From contig AP031355.1 of the NCBI GenBank assembly GCA_037833965.1, positions 19,927,501 to 19,991,500 on the forward strand: a stretch of 64,000 nucleotides of DNA, read 5' to 3'. Of this stretch, positions 24,489 to 36,310 are shown piece after piece. The position numbers were made by a program, and so were the translations under genes. The notes under the pieces were generated by a model. That model was not told the DNA's origin. It saw only the letters and a list, made by a program, of their open reading frames with translations, and ran no database searches. Numbering within the stretch: position 1 is the stretch's first letter; each line of letters begins with the position of its first letter. The DNA comes from Marchantia polymorpha subsp. ruderalis. Taxonomy: Eukaryota; Streptophyta; Marchantiopsida; Marchantiales; Marchantiaceae.

Positions 24489-27400
24489 GTGCAATTTGAT
24501 TCATCAAGATGAATCAACAGATTTTTAATTTTATTGTGATTTTTATAATGCATTATATTTTGCAAAAACATTAAATGTTAGATAGTATGATCAATTTCTT
24601 CTACATCAAATTTCAATTTTTAAAATTGACGGTAAACTCAATTCAATTGATGCATTAATCAAAATTACTTCTTTAAAAATTTTTGAATTACAGTAACTTC
24701 CCCCTTAAATATGTACCTGTTTAAGTACGTATTCCGATTAAGTACGCAATTCTTTTTCAAAATAAACTAGGTTCATGAAAAGTCAAAAGAATTGTACTAA
24801 CAAAATAGCAAAGAAAGAAATAGTGAAAAAAAAAGTAAAAAGCAAAACAATCATTCCACTCATCTGTACATAGATCGAGTTCGTTTCATCATGTACCATT
24901 ACATCATCAAGGCCTAACACTTTATTCGAGGCTTCGCCTATCAATTACAACTCTAAACATAATTCAGATTCCAGTAAGTTTAGTTCCACTAAGTGATTGC
25001 TTAAGTAACTTAGCCTACGATCTTGATTGTTTCCTCTTGACTTTGGACCGTAACACCAAAAGATTGTATGTACAAACTCATTGATATGCATTCAGAGTTG
25101 CCTTGGAGTGGTCAAAGATCATGATAAAAATATAAATATACATATATGAATGATCCAAATGAAGTAAGAATCAGAATTGAGCGTGGTAAGAGTCAAATGA
25201 TTCAGTAGCGTTAAATAGATCATCTTCAAGTTTGTTGAAAGAGAGTTTTTACAAGTTAAAAGAGAAAGAATTTGTGTTCGTCCTAGCTCCGATACAAAAA
25301 CTTAGGTCCATGGACGGTTTTTGAGAATGCGTGGACGCTTGACTGCATGCATTATAAACTTGGCGCTAAGAAATGTTGATGATTTTACGAGCACAGCAAG
25401 TTACTTCTTGGATCTCCAAAGACACAACTACAATTCATGAATTTTTTGTGGAACCTTTATTTTGTCTCTAAAATTTTTTAATCACAAATAATATCCATAG
25501 CTAATTTAATTTGAGTGAGTCTTTGGAACTACTATTAATTTACACAATCTGGGAACTTTTTGTTCACGTACTTGATCTCATTTTGAAATTCGACGCAAAA
25601 CAAAACAAAACATTGTTTTGTTTGAGCTTGGACACTTCATACATAGTTCACGCTACACTCAAAGTTGCAAGCTCATATAATTGTGAACAAAACAAACAAT
25701 CCTGACCTAGACCTTATTATGAACATACTTGATTCTCTTATTTACGCAACTCCATGTTAATTATGCTAAATTTTCCTAGGATCAATTTGCATATTTAACC
25801 GAGAGATTATTGTACATTATATTCTTTTGCAGATTTGCATAAGAATCACAAGTAAATTTTATAAACTTTTTATTGTGAATATATAGTATTTTCATTTGAT
25901 ATATTTTGACTACAGCTTCATTCAAAAAAATCTATGGGAGAATTCTTTCTAGAAACCTCTATCATCCATATGTAAAATCTATCATCAATATGATTACAAT
26001 GTAAAAGAATTGATGTCAGAGTGTATATATTGAACACATAAATCAAGTAGTAGATAATTGGTATTTGATTTAGATCTTGTTAGGATTAAATTTATGATTA
26101 GTGTACCGAGTATGATTAGATTTAGTGAATCATTGTAAATGAAAGCTGGTTTTTAACTCTTTGTAACACAAGCTTAGAATTTTTGAAAAGACTTTGTGTT
26201 TTTGTAAATGTAGTGTCTTCAATGTGAAGAATAAATTTTTCTGTAGTTTGTAATGTTTTGTGTTTTTTCTTGTGATGAATATATAACAATGAAAACTTAT
26301 CTTTTTTTGTTTGCTTTTAAATTTTTGTGTAAGAAGTGCAATAAATCATAAGAGCTCATTCATCTTTAGAGTTTTAATAGTGCTATCAAATCAAAATTTT
26401 TCTCACTGTTAAAAGTTCAATTCAACACGGAAAGATCACATGAAATTATCATCTACACTCATGTATTGAATGCAAAGATCCAATATGAAACATTCATGAA
26501 ATTGAAGAGATGAAAAACATAATGAGATTTTGAAACGTATTTCTAGAGAACATATTGTCTAGATACGATTATCATACTCATACGATTGTTGCATGTGTTT
26601 CTGTTATAGAGAAAGTTAGTTAGTTAAAGCCTATACAAATGATGAGAATAACAAACAGGTAAATTGAGTTTACTAACTATGATTGAATATTGTAATGACA
26701 ACAGATTTAAACAAAAACTTGAAGTAAATAGTTATAGATATAGATCTCAAAAAAATAATTTGAATATGAATACAAAGAAAAAAATCAAGGTTTCTAGTCA
26801 TGACATTGAATGATTAAAGACTTCTTCACATAGTAAGTATAAATGCATAGGATTTTGTGTCTATTTATTATCATCATGATTTAAGAAAATGTCAAGTGAG
26901 TGTGTCTTGTGAACACCAAGCATGAATGCTTAGAGCAACTAATCACATCCAAAATTATTCATCTGCAGCATGCACAATGTAATTTATGAACACTAAGCAT
27001 GAAAAACTACTTTCAATAAAGTATAAAAATGTGAACCAAAGGTATTGATATGAAATATGTCATATTTTTAAACCAATAATCTGGAAATTTTTTTATCATA
27101 CTAAATTTCTTCGAGCAATAATGACTTTGTTTTTTAATAAATTGTTGAGTGGAATATAATTATAACATCTAGTATAAAGCACTACAACTGTTCAAAATAA
27201 ATGCTGGCTAAGCATGGATATCATTTTGTTTCATCGTTGACTCCATGTGTAGAGGTGATCAACTAGTTGGAATTATTTGACACCTTCGATGTTGCTGGAT
27301 ATCCACAGCTCCAGAATCATGTCACATGTATGATATGTAGTTCCATTAATATCTCAACTTGTTATCTCAAAGGAAGTGTGGTGTTGACCTGAGGAAGATT

Positions 27401-27640
27401 TGAAAAGACATAGGACCATTCCCCCCATGTGAGAGGAATCTTGGTATGCCTTATATACCAACATTATTTGCCATTTAAAAAGTTTGTCTTATGAGGTTTT
27501 TATTTATTTTTTATTATTATTATTAAATTGACAATAAAATATTTTGATCCATGCTGCATCCAAGGATGATGGAGATTGTATAATCATTTTATGAAATAAT
27601 ACAACATGTCTATATACATTCCCAAAATCACCTTCGGTAT
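24489..27640. other. AT-rich gene desert
   Basis: Strongly AT-rich, saturated with stops; the largest frame (25511-25705) is not protein-like. No gene, RNA or repeat can be supported. Confidence 0.6.
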
Positions 27641-27885
27641 CTACTCCTTCCGACACATGGATATGATCTGCTCATGGTATTATGTTTTCTAGGATGCACC
27701 CGGCTCAATTTTCTGGTAAGCCATTGCATAAATATACGCATACCATGATTATGAAGTCTCAAAGTGGAATGTTTCCGACATTTTTTTGAATTCAATTGTA
27801 AACTCGAAAAATCGCTTCGATGTTTTCCTTTCTGGATGAATGCAGCGCAACGACGGGTGATTGAAGTGAAATTGAATGCTGGCAA

Positions 27886-28470
27886 GTGTGTCGACAGCCT
27901 GAACTGCCCAGCGCCGGAATATTCGTAGGGATCCTGTCATCCGCGGTGGTCAGCGCCTCGTCCACGAGCCTGCTTAGCTGGAGCGTGGGACCCACCGGCC
28001 TACCGGAGGTGCGGGCATTATTGGCCCCCGCCAAGGGTCCTCTCCTGCCCACGTTCGGAATTCCAGTGATTTGGCCGAGCTCTGGGCCTAGCTCGCTACA
28101 CGCTCGCAACGCTCCCAGAGCCCCCCGGGGCCCCTGGAAGTGGTTGAGCTTCGTCCTCCGAAACGGGGCATACGTATCGCATCTTCTTCCGTCCATGTTC
28201 TCTCACACCTTCCGAAACTCTGGCTTCAAAAGTGCAGCGACTTGTCAGGAGAACGCGCTCTCACGCCCCCAGCCCCACAACGCAGCTTGCGCTAAATTTA
28301 ATGCGTTCCTGCCCTCGCGTCCCAGTTTTCGCGCACAAGGACTTAAGGCAAGGAACGACACATCGGCTGCGCAGAACTTCAGCGAAGACACCGGCCCTGG
28401 GCCATTGAAGCGATTGAAGCAATTGAGGCACTTGGATTCGATACAAACACCTCAGAGAATCGAGAATTGA
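27886..28470 (+). other. GC-rich island with an open frame of unknown status
   Basis: A sharply bounded GC-rich patch in AT-rich surroundings. The plus strand is open for 194 codons (MCRQPELPSAGIFVGILSSA at its start) and the minus strand for 134 codons (27792-28196, containing GPTLQLSRLVDEALTTADD). Neither resembles a family I know. Both being open is mostly a result of GC content. It could be a gene remnant, an organellar DNA insertion or an unannotated small gene; I cannot choose. Confidence 0.2.
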
Positions 28471-28851
28471 CCGACCCTTGACCGAAGGAACCATAGACAT
28501 GGTGGGTATTCGGCTGGTGACAACAGGGACAGAGTGGCACAAGGGGCGGTTGAATAAAAATGGAGGGAAATGAAGTTCCAGTTCATTTCGGTCCACAATC
28601 CAATATATACAGAGATGAGCTGCATACTCAATTTGTTGCGTTACATCCGGAATAGTATCTACCCTCGATCTTCTGCATATTCGATCTGACCACAAATTGG
28701 TGTGGTTTTCTAAGCTTGAAAATAATGATGGTGAATCTAATAAATCATCACCAGGTTGGTCTAAGGGTCACCCACAAGACTACTACGACAGTTTCCTTCG
28801 AGCAGAAAGGTGAAACTAAATTATGAGGGGAAGACTCGAATGATTCGCTTC
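28471..28851 (-). other. 3' flank of the ATP-citrate lyase gene
   Basis: Lies downstream of the minus-strand ACLB stop codon and probably contains its 3' UTR. No other feature seen. Confidence 0.45.
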
Positions 28852-30681
28852 CTAGTACTTGGTGTAGAGGACATCCTCCCAGGGGTGACGGTACAGGGGC
28901 TGCTTCAAGCGCTTTTGGTCGAAGGTGTGCCCAATCAATCCGATACTTCTGGCTAACACAAAAAGGCCGTTCAAGTAACCAATTTCGATGATTTCATCGA
29001 TTTCTTGCTGCGAAAACATGTTGCAACTCACCAGAAGATCGAGGAAAAGGGACCCGATACAACCGTCTACGTTGAGTACCAAATTCGCGGCCTTGCTCAA
29101 TGTGTAATTCTCGACGGTCACAGCGTACTCCATGTATCGGACGGAGGGGAAGTGCGTCCGAGCGTACTTTTGCAGCAGCTCCACTCGCTTGTCACGGTTG
29201 TCACGGCTCTTGATTCGGTGACCGATACCGGGAACTCGGATTCCTCTCTTCTTCATGCTTTCGACGAATGCGTCGGGGGCCAGTCCCTTCTCGTATGCTT
29301 CCTTGAAGTAGCGGGCAGCGTCGTCAATGGCGCCTCCAAATCTAGGGCCGATGGTGAGCAGACCAGAAACGAGGCAAGACACCAAATCCTTCCCGGCGCG
29401 GGAGGTGACAATGGTGTTGTGTGCTCCGGATACGCAAGGGCCGTGATCCGCGCAGAGCATGATGCACATCTCGATGAATTTCGTGCAGTACCGGGGCAGA
29501 CTGCGCTTGAACCAGAGCAGGGAGATGACATCTCCCAGGCCATAGTCCTTCTCGATGATGGTGGACATGGGCACACCGGCGTAGGTGGGCTCCTCGCCTC
29601 TGTCGTCGCAGATTGTGGACACAATGTGCGTCGGCGCGCGAACTCGTCCGTTCTTGATGGCCACGTTGAGATCCTCAGGAACAGCCGGGGGCTGGCTGTA
29701 CTCGAGAGGAACGATGACCTTCTCCTTCACTAACGCGTCGTACGTCTCCTTGATCGCTTGCTCGAAGGACTCGAAGGAGGTGGGCACGACGGCACCGGCC
29801 AACTGCAATGCCTTGTTCTTGGCCTGAGCCGACTCCATTTCGCCACCGCTCTTGGCTCCGGCATGACCGAATTGCACCTCGGACTTGAACAGGGAGGCGC
29901 AAGTGCCGCTGACCCAGGCCACGACGGGCTTCTTGACCTTGCCCTGCTGCAGAGCTTCCACCAGAGAGTACTCGTCGCGGCCTCCCAACTCGCCCAGCAC
30001 GACGATCATCTTAATCTGGGGAATGTTGTTGTAGCGAAGAACGTGATCCGACAGAGTCGATCCCGGGTACGCATCGCCTCCGATGGCTATTCCCTCGTAC
30101 AAACCATCGGTGACACGGGCCAGCACATTATACAGCTCGTTGGACATACCGCCCGATTTGGAGACGAAACCGACAGATCCGGGGCGGAAGAGCTTGCAGT
30201 GGACAATGTTGTCCAAGGTGCCCGCTGTGTCACCGATCTTGAACGCACCGGCTTGAATTCCTCCGACTGTGGCCGGACCGATGACGACCTTGTTGTTGGC
30301 GCGGGCGTAGCTGATGAGCTTCTTCGCGTCGCCTTCAGGGACACCCTCGGCAATGATGGCAATAACCCTAATCGTAGGCTGGAGCAGAGCCTCCATCGAG
30401 GAGGCGAAGGCGCTTCGGAACGAGGCGAAGTTGATGAACACATCGGCCGTCGGGTGCGCTTTGCAGGCAGCGGCGATGGTGCCGTGCACGGGAACAGCGA
30501 TCTCTTCCTGCCCGAAGAAGAGCTTGTGGAAGCCCTCAGACCCGGGGTTGATCACTCCTGCCACCGAAGGCGTCTCGCGGCCGCACAAGAAATCGAAATC
30601 CAGCATGCGCTGCACTGGGCTCTGCTTGTAATTATAGAACAACGCCTGCGTCGTCCTCGAGAACAGCTGCCCCGTCGACAT
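28852..30681 (-). CDS. ACLB: ATP-citrate lyase B subunit, intronless
   Basis: Catalytic subunit of plant heteromeric ATP-citrate lyase, which with subunit A converts citrate, CoA and ATP to acetyl-CoA and oxaloacetate in the cytosol, feeding fatty-acid elongation, sterols and waxes. One continuous frame of 609 codons, the normal length (about 608) of plant ACLB, from MSTGQLFSRTTQALFYNYKQ to HPWEDVLYTKY. The CoA-binding/succinyl-CoA-synthetase-like part carries GFVSKSGGMSNELYN (171-185) and the phospho-His loop FGHAGAKSGGEMES with His273. The C-terminal citrate-synthase-like part has CADHGPCVSGAHNTIVTSRA and RVPGIGHRIKSRDNRDKRVE. No stop or frameshift interrupts it. The lack of introns is notable, since the Arabidopsis ACLB genes are multi-exon to my knowledge; retroposition is one explanation. 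Third-position GC is high. Confidence 0.98.
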   Translation of the reverse strand: MSTGQLFSRTTQALFYNYKQSPVQRMLDFDFLCGRETPSVAGVINPGSEGFHKLFFGQEEIAVPVHGTIAAACKAHPTADVFINFASFRSAFASSMEALLQPTIRVIAIIAEGVPEGDAKKLISYARANNKVVIGPATVGGIQAGAFKIGDTAGTLDNIVHCKLFRPGSVGFVSKSGGMSNELYNVLARVTDGLYEGIAIGGDAYPGSTLSDHVLRYNNIPQIKMIVVLGELGGRDEYSLVEALQQGKVKKPVVAWVSGTCASLFKSEVQFGHAGAKSGGEMESAQAKNKALQLAGAVVPTSFESFEQAIKETYDALVKEKVIVPLEYSQPPAVPEDLNVAIKNGRVRAPTHIVSTICDDRGEEPTYAGVPMSTIIEKDYGLGDVISLLWFKRSLPRYCTKFIEMCIMLCADHGPCVSGAHNTIVTSRAGKDLVSCLVSGLLTIGPRFGGAIDDAARYFKEAYEKGLAPDAFVESMKKRGIRVPGIGHRIKSRDNRDKRVELLQKYARTHFPSVRYMEYAVTVENYTLSKAANLVLNVDGCIGSLFLDLLVSCNMFSQQEIDEIIEIGYLNGLFVLARSIGLIGHTFDQKRLKQPLYRHPWEDVLYTKY

Positions 30682-31600
30682 CGTGGCGCCCCTTCCAACT
30701 CTCCTCTGATCGACCTCCTCTGCGCCCGACTACGACCTGCGGCAGTCTCTGTCGAAATGTATCGATCGATCGATCGATCGACGGGGACAACACACGACGA
30801 CGTCTCTGATGAGAACTCTTCCCTTCGACTACGACGACTGCCTCGCTCCTTCGAGCTCGAGCTGCTGTGTCCTTTCCCAGTCCCTCTCGAGCTTCGTCCT
30901 TCGCGAGTGCAGGACAGGGACTGCTGGTCCGCGCGCGCACCTAATATGTGCCCGCGACCGGAGCGGGGCAGGCGGGCGGGCGGAGGAGCGGGCGGGGAGT
31001 GGCGGGGCAGACCGGACCGGACGCAGACGAGGCTCGCAGCGAAACTCTCCCGGGCCCGCGCGCTTTCGGTCTTCATGGAGAATGTCAATTCCGAACTCGT
31101 GCCTCCGACGAGCATCGGGACTGGCTGCCCTCGCGGCCCGACCCGTCCCGGCCCGTCCGTCTCGTCGCCAAGGTTGGGTTGTCGCATGTGGACGAGCCGC
31201 GGCGGGATTCTGGGCAGGTGCCTGTGAGCGCTGGGCCGTCCGCACATGACCGCCTACAGGAGCACCGGCCAGCGCCTGTGGCCTGCTGGATCCGGAGGAG
31301 AGACGACGACGGGGCGAGCCAGCCTGCCTGGCTCGGGGGGACCTCTGCTGCTACTGGGGTGCGGTGGCTGACCCACGGAGCCCCCGGGCGGGCGGGCGGG
31401 CGGGCGGGCGCCTTGCGAGGGGCGGGGCGGGGCCCGTGCGCACAGATGACATGGGGAGGGGGTCTTTTCGAACGTTTTGTTGTCACGTCGTCGCGGAGAG
31501 GGTTATTCTTCTGTGCCGACATTTTCCTCCGAGACAAAAAGGGGGTGCTCACCAGTCCGCAGGCATTAGTCTCCGACTCCGGTTGACACCGAAGGTAGAC
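30682..31600 (-). promoter_or_regulatory. GC-rich promoter and leader of ACLB
   Basis: A CpG-rich stretch upstream of the minus-strand ACLB start. It contains an (ATCG)5 tetranucleotide run at 30761-30781 and G-rich clusters at about 30959-31010 on the plus strand. Large open frames on both strands here are due to GC content. The high GC content ends abruptly near 31600. Confidence 0.5.
31386..31409 (+). repeat. (GGGC)n microsatellite with G-quadruplex potential
   Basis: Six consecutive GGGC units on the plus strand, about 700 bp upstream of the ACLB start. Four or more G3 runs with one-base loops fit the simplest G-quadruplex pattern. Confidence 0.85.
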
Positions 31601-33190
31601 TTCCGTATACCATGTTCGAACTTATAGAGCACTTTCGCTCGATGCGAACCCTGAATTTTGCCATATTTACCGAGAAAAGTCGCGTCCAATGAAATGTACT
31701 GCAGATGGTTATGGAATGGCCCAACATTACGCATCATCTTGTTTCTACATGTCATAACGACCCAAGAGAATAATAAATCAAGTTGCATCTCACACCAATG
31801 GAGTTGGACACATGACATCACAAGTCATATGGAGTGCCCGATGTATTTACTCTTTCGCAAATGGTGCGTTCAGGAAAGAACGAAGCATATTTTAAATAAC
31901 CGTGTCATGAGCTGCAATCGCTTAGAATAATGAAATATATCAAATTAGATTAATGTTATTAATCTTAATCTTACAAGTTTGAGTCGCCGCCCTTTTTGCT
32001 GTTACTCCCGTCGGGTATATACTTCCTCAGTGATTAATTGTGTTAAACGAGTTGTTTTGAACAAAGTGTTCCAATGTGACAATATGAATACATTAGAGAT
32101 TTTTAAAAATAATATTACGAATGCAGTGTGTAATCTGAAATGTAGAAATCGTGTGCGGAGTGACAATAAATAGCTTGTATACAGAGAAATAATGAATAAA
32201 ATTTACCTATTGATTTGAAAAAAGACTCTGATCATCAAGAATCGTCCGGCGGTTTCAATTTATGACTAGTTGAGCTTACGATTTTTCAGGCACTGGGACA
32301 GCAAAAGGTATCGAGAACTATCTGAAAATTTTCAAAATACGCATAAATTACAAAATTCTCTCTCAAAATTTACTATACCGATGGCCAAACGAGTGCTAAT
32401 TAAGGGCTAATTAAATACTCTGGAACACTGAATATACTTTGAAACGAGTAAACGGAAGCAGTACCTCGTACTTAATTTGAAAGAATTCAGAGGCTCTATA
32501 TGTGAAACCCAAAATGATTTTTACGATAACATTTATGGGTAAAATTTTGGGTTAAATGCGGAAATGCAAGTCGTCGGAGAATCAAATTTCACCCATTCAA
32601 GTACTGTAATCCGGATGATAATATCATCACAAAATATGACAAGCTTCGAGGTCAACCCATTAACACACATGGCGTCCTCACACTCAAGTGCATCCTCCAA
32701 AACTTCGAGCCGATCAAACGCATGGTACCAATAATGGAGGGCTCCTCGTCTACGGTGAGTCCGAGAGTAGACCAACTTTCAGCTTTAGAACCTGGAACCC
32801 TTCATCTGGCACCACAGTACAGTAAATGAGACTCCGTAATTATGATGAGCTGAACTCAAACCCGCTACTTTCAATTGCTATCATGTCCTCTCCGTTCCGA
32901 GTACGATGTACGTTTCTATTTTTAGAATACCCACCTACAATATTTCCATGACAAACAAATTATGTATTAGATAACAAAATATATTCCAGCAGTCTAGAAA
33001 AATAACACTTTAAAAAAACCTGGCCTAGACATTTTTATATCAAAGAAAATCTTCTAGCACATGCGCGTGGAAACATCCACGTCAATTTTTCTCAAATAGG
33101 TAGTGGAAAAGGAGCGCTTAGTAAAACGCATAATAGGAAACTCATTCAATATGTGCATATAAAAACATGGGAGAAATCTTCCCAGAGGTA
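31601..33190. other. Intergenic spacer
   Basis: AT-rich, short frames only, no recognisable feature. Confidence 0.5.
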
Positions 33191-34000
33191 ACATGTAGTC
33201 AGGTAACATGTAGGCAAGGCCGTAGTCGGTGAGGAAGACTCCCACCAACGCCGTACTCTAAGAGAAACCACAGTTGCTCTAGAGACCGTGCAACCGAGTC
33301 TTTTCGGACCCCACGGAAGCAGGAATGGGCTGGGCCACCGGTGACTGGTGACTCGAGTGACCACGGCCTGCCGATTCCGAATACGGTCAACAAAAATGCT
33401 CGGGTGTCAACTACAGACTCGGGGTTCGAACCCGCCACACGAGATCACGGCGGACTTCACCCCGACCGTAGCATCACACACTGCCTGAGTCAAACGCAGT
33501 CGAACAGATCTAACTCGCGACCGAGACTAGCACGAACCACGTCGAGCCCGAGGTCAATCTCACGAACGAGAATGATTCGATGTCTGACTCTTGGAGTAGG
33601 TGACGTAGTGATCGAGGACTGCTAGGACTCCAGTGACTGCAGACCACTGCAGTACGTAGTACATGGGTGACCAGGACGGAGCCGGGAGTTCAGACAGGCA
33701 ACTCGATGAACTCGATGAACATATGTCTTTTACAGATTCTCGTCCCCAAGCTCAGATTTCCTTTTGTTTCAGCGCTATGGATTCTCCGACGAAGCGGAGG
33801 TGCCGTCAGCACGCTCGTCACGAGCGCTAGATTCGTGACCGGAGTGGGCCACGTGTTGACCGGGTCAGGAAGGGAGTGGACTCTTTCCAGCGGAAATGGG
33901 ATCGAAAATCCTGAACCACAAGCGCGAGCCTCATGAGTCTTCGGAGTTTCGATCGAGCTGGTCCGAGTCAAGCAGCCACGGTTGACCAGTTGGGCACCCA
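33191..34000. other. GC-balanced island with a palindromic B-box-like motif
   Basis: Composition rises relative to flanks. GGGTTCGAACCC at about 33422-33433 is a perfect palindrome matching a Pol III B box on both strands. On the minus strand four of five T-stem pairs can form, but no A box or cloverleaf fits at the right distance. Possible degenerate tRNA-derived SINE or other decayed repeat; not a functional tRNA. Frames on both strands are short and unlike known proteins. Confidence 0.3.
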
Positions 34001-34015
34001 CCAAACGGTGGATGC

Positions 34016-34678
34016 TTGAAGCTATGGATTTCCGGAGTAGAGAAATCGGTGGTAGGATGCGTCTACTCCTTCAGCAGCAGTTGCATCCAAGTCGCGATCC
34101 GACCAACCATCTTCCTCGAGTCCAGATGTTTGGATCTCGAGCTCCTTGTTTTGATAATGGAGGGTGTGTGTCTGTTAGGTGGGCCTCGGTTGAAGAAAAG
34201 AGGTCGTTCGCACTCTTCTGCAACCACAAGCCCTCGCTCGATTCATCACCTGGTGCGGGTCCCGGGTCGCCTTCAGAGACCAGCAGCAGCAGCTTACGAG
34301 CTGGTGGAGTATGCACGTGCCACGTTTTCTTCTCTTGGAGGTGAGAGAGAAACTATTCCAGCACGAATAGTTTATTCGAGCTGCACGAACCACGAAGTTT
34401 GTAATTCTTCTTCACCCTCCCCTGTTTTGCGTCTGGAGCTCGAGGCAGCTAGCATGCTCGAGTGCCGTGAGTGGATGCCATGGAAGGAGATACATGTTGA
34501 GCTATGGGTATGTTCTATCGGCTTCTGTGCATACACTACTTGTCAGCACTTGTTAGCTGGTGCCTCTCCAGTCTCTGAACGAGGGGAATCCAGATTCACG
34601 AGTAAGCAACGCAATGGCTACTCTACATACTGTTTTCTCAGGAGGCCTGATGGAGGACTGATTTTACCAATGCACTAA
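34016..34678 (+). other. Open frame of 220 codons, doubtful
   Basis: Plus-strand frame starting MKLWISGVEKSVVGCVYSFS. Composition is uneven and there is no domain, signal peptide or membrane pattern that I trust. It may be part of a decayed element in the island starting at 33191. Listed so the region is not blank; I would not annotate it as a gene without transcript support. Confidence 0.12.
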
Positions 34679-35600
34679 TCGTTCGCCTCATAAGAACGAT
34701 GCCACTGGATGGTCTTTCCTGCCTCGGCATTATGTATCTCTTCTTGCCTCTCACTATAAATCTCAACCTCTGCACTGAACCCATAACTTCAGGTCGTTCT
34801 TTGACAAACTGACGCTAGAAACCTCGAGCATTGGCCGAGCTACGGATGGCCGCTTCTTGTTACTACTGGCTCCAAGTGTGTTCACTCTTGCTTCTTCCAT
34901 TCAAGCAGATTGCTCTCATAAGTGTGAGATCGACATACTCCAGCTTCGGCTTGATCAAATCCACCAGTAAATGTTGGGTTAAATCGCTGCTCACAAGTCG
35001 ATATTGGACATGATCTCGTTGTGAGACGTCAGGTATTGGTGCAGAACCCACACTTCTGTGCAGTTCTGTAATAAAATGCATTATTGTGAGGAGGAGAATT
35101 GGGCTTTAGCCCGTTGGGAAGTCATACAGAAGTCTGTCGAGGCTAGACCCCGGAACCATTCACCGTCGAGAAGCAGTATGCCGATTCTGCACAGGAAGGA
35201 AGACCGAAGGAGGTAAGGTTTTGAACGAAGTTCTGGTGCACATATTCACCCAAATTTCAAATTTCAAATTTCATGTCTCTCTTCCGTTCGAACTCACCCG
35301 TTGTGCTTCGCGTGGGTCTAACGTGTGTCGTGGTTTCGATTCTCCAAAGCTCTTAAGTTCTTACAAGAACACTTGACAGTGCCGTGTCAAGAATTATGGC
35401 CACAGCTTCAACCGACTATGTCTTCTTAGCTTCAAATTTTTCCTCAAAGCACAGCATAGAATTTCTACCGAAAAGTTGCGGACATTTGTCGTGGATTTCT
35501 GCCGCACGATTTCATGTTGGATCAGGATCCTGGACAGCGGATTCTGGACATGACAAACGCCTGTGAAGGTGGTTCAAGCCCATCCTCTGCAGACACAACA
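34679..35600. other. Intergenic spacer
   Basis: No gene or repeat can be supported. Confidence 0.45.
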
Positions 35601-36310
35601 CTACCATGTTACATGAAGTGGTTCAGCTGAAGAGTCGACCAACCTCGTAACGTGGTAGGACGCAGGCTGCCTCTCATGCTGCGTGCGGACCCGGGCAACA
35701 AAAACTGCGGATCGTGCCAACCACGCCAGCAGCACGTCCGAAACTGTCCGTTTGTGACGGGAGTCATAGAAGCGTCGTGAGGGGCCGGATGTGGTCGATT
35801 CGTCGGCCTGTCTCCACGCACGCGGTGCGGAGAGAAGTGCGTTCCGTAAAATCTGAACCGAGTTTTCCGCACGCTGAAAGGAAAGGAGTGCGGTTCTGCT
35901 TTCCGGCTTTCCGGCGTACGTGTACACTTTCCAGCACTTTCGCTTTCCAGCATGGCAGTCGGACCGAGCGATCCTCTGCAGCCATGGCCAACGAACGACC
36001 ATTTTCGAGCGGCATGAGGCCGCAGTTGGTCCCCTTCGTACCGTGGTTTCAACGGTACGCGAAGTTGAAGATGAACCAACGGAAACAAACCGGAAACGGA
36101 AAGAAGAACCTCGCATGCAAAGATGAACTCACTCAGTGCATTGTAAAGGTTCTGTACATTCTAGTCAACGGCAAGGATCCCGAAGATACTTCTTTGGGAT
36201 CCAGCCATCCAGCCAAAAATTTTGATAAGCATCTTGCTGTCGATGCTCACGTAAAGTGGATTGCTGAGGGGGTATCGCACAATTTAATCGCCAAAGTGGT
36301 TTGGTGACAG
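35601..36310. other. GC-balanced island with overlapping frames
   Basis: Frames of 197 codons on plus (35714-36307) and 171 codons on minus (35601-36116) overlap. The plus frame ends with a plausible charged segment (MNQRKQTGNGKKNLACKDEL) but no family is recognised. Status unknown. Confidence 0.15.

Noticed and set aside
29758..31227. 489-codon plus-strand open frame opposite ACLB
   Set aside because: It is antisense to a clear ACLB gene and its GC-rich leader; strong third-position GC bias keeps the opposite strand open. No protein family features.
33415..33440. tRNA gene around GGTTCGAACCC
   Set aside because: No acceptor stem, A box or anticodon arm can be placed at valid distances on either strand.
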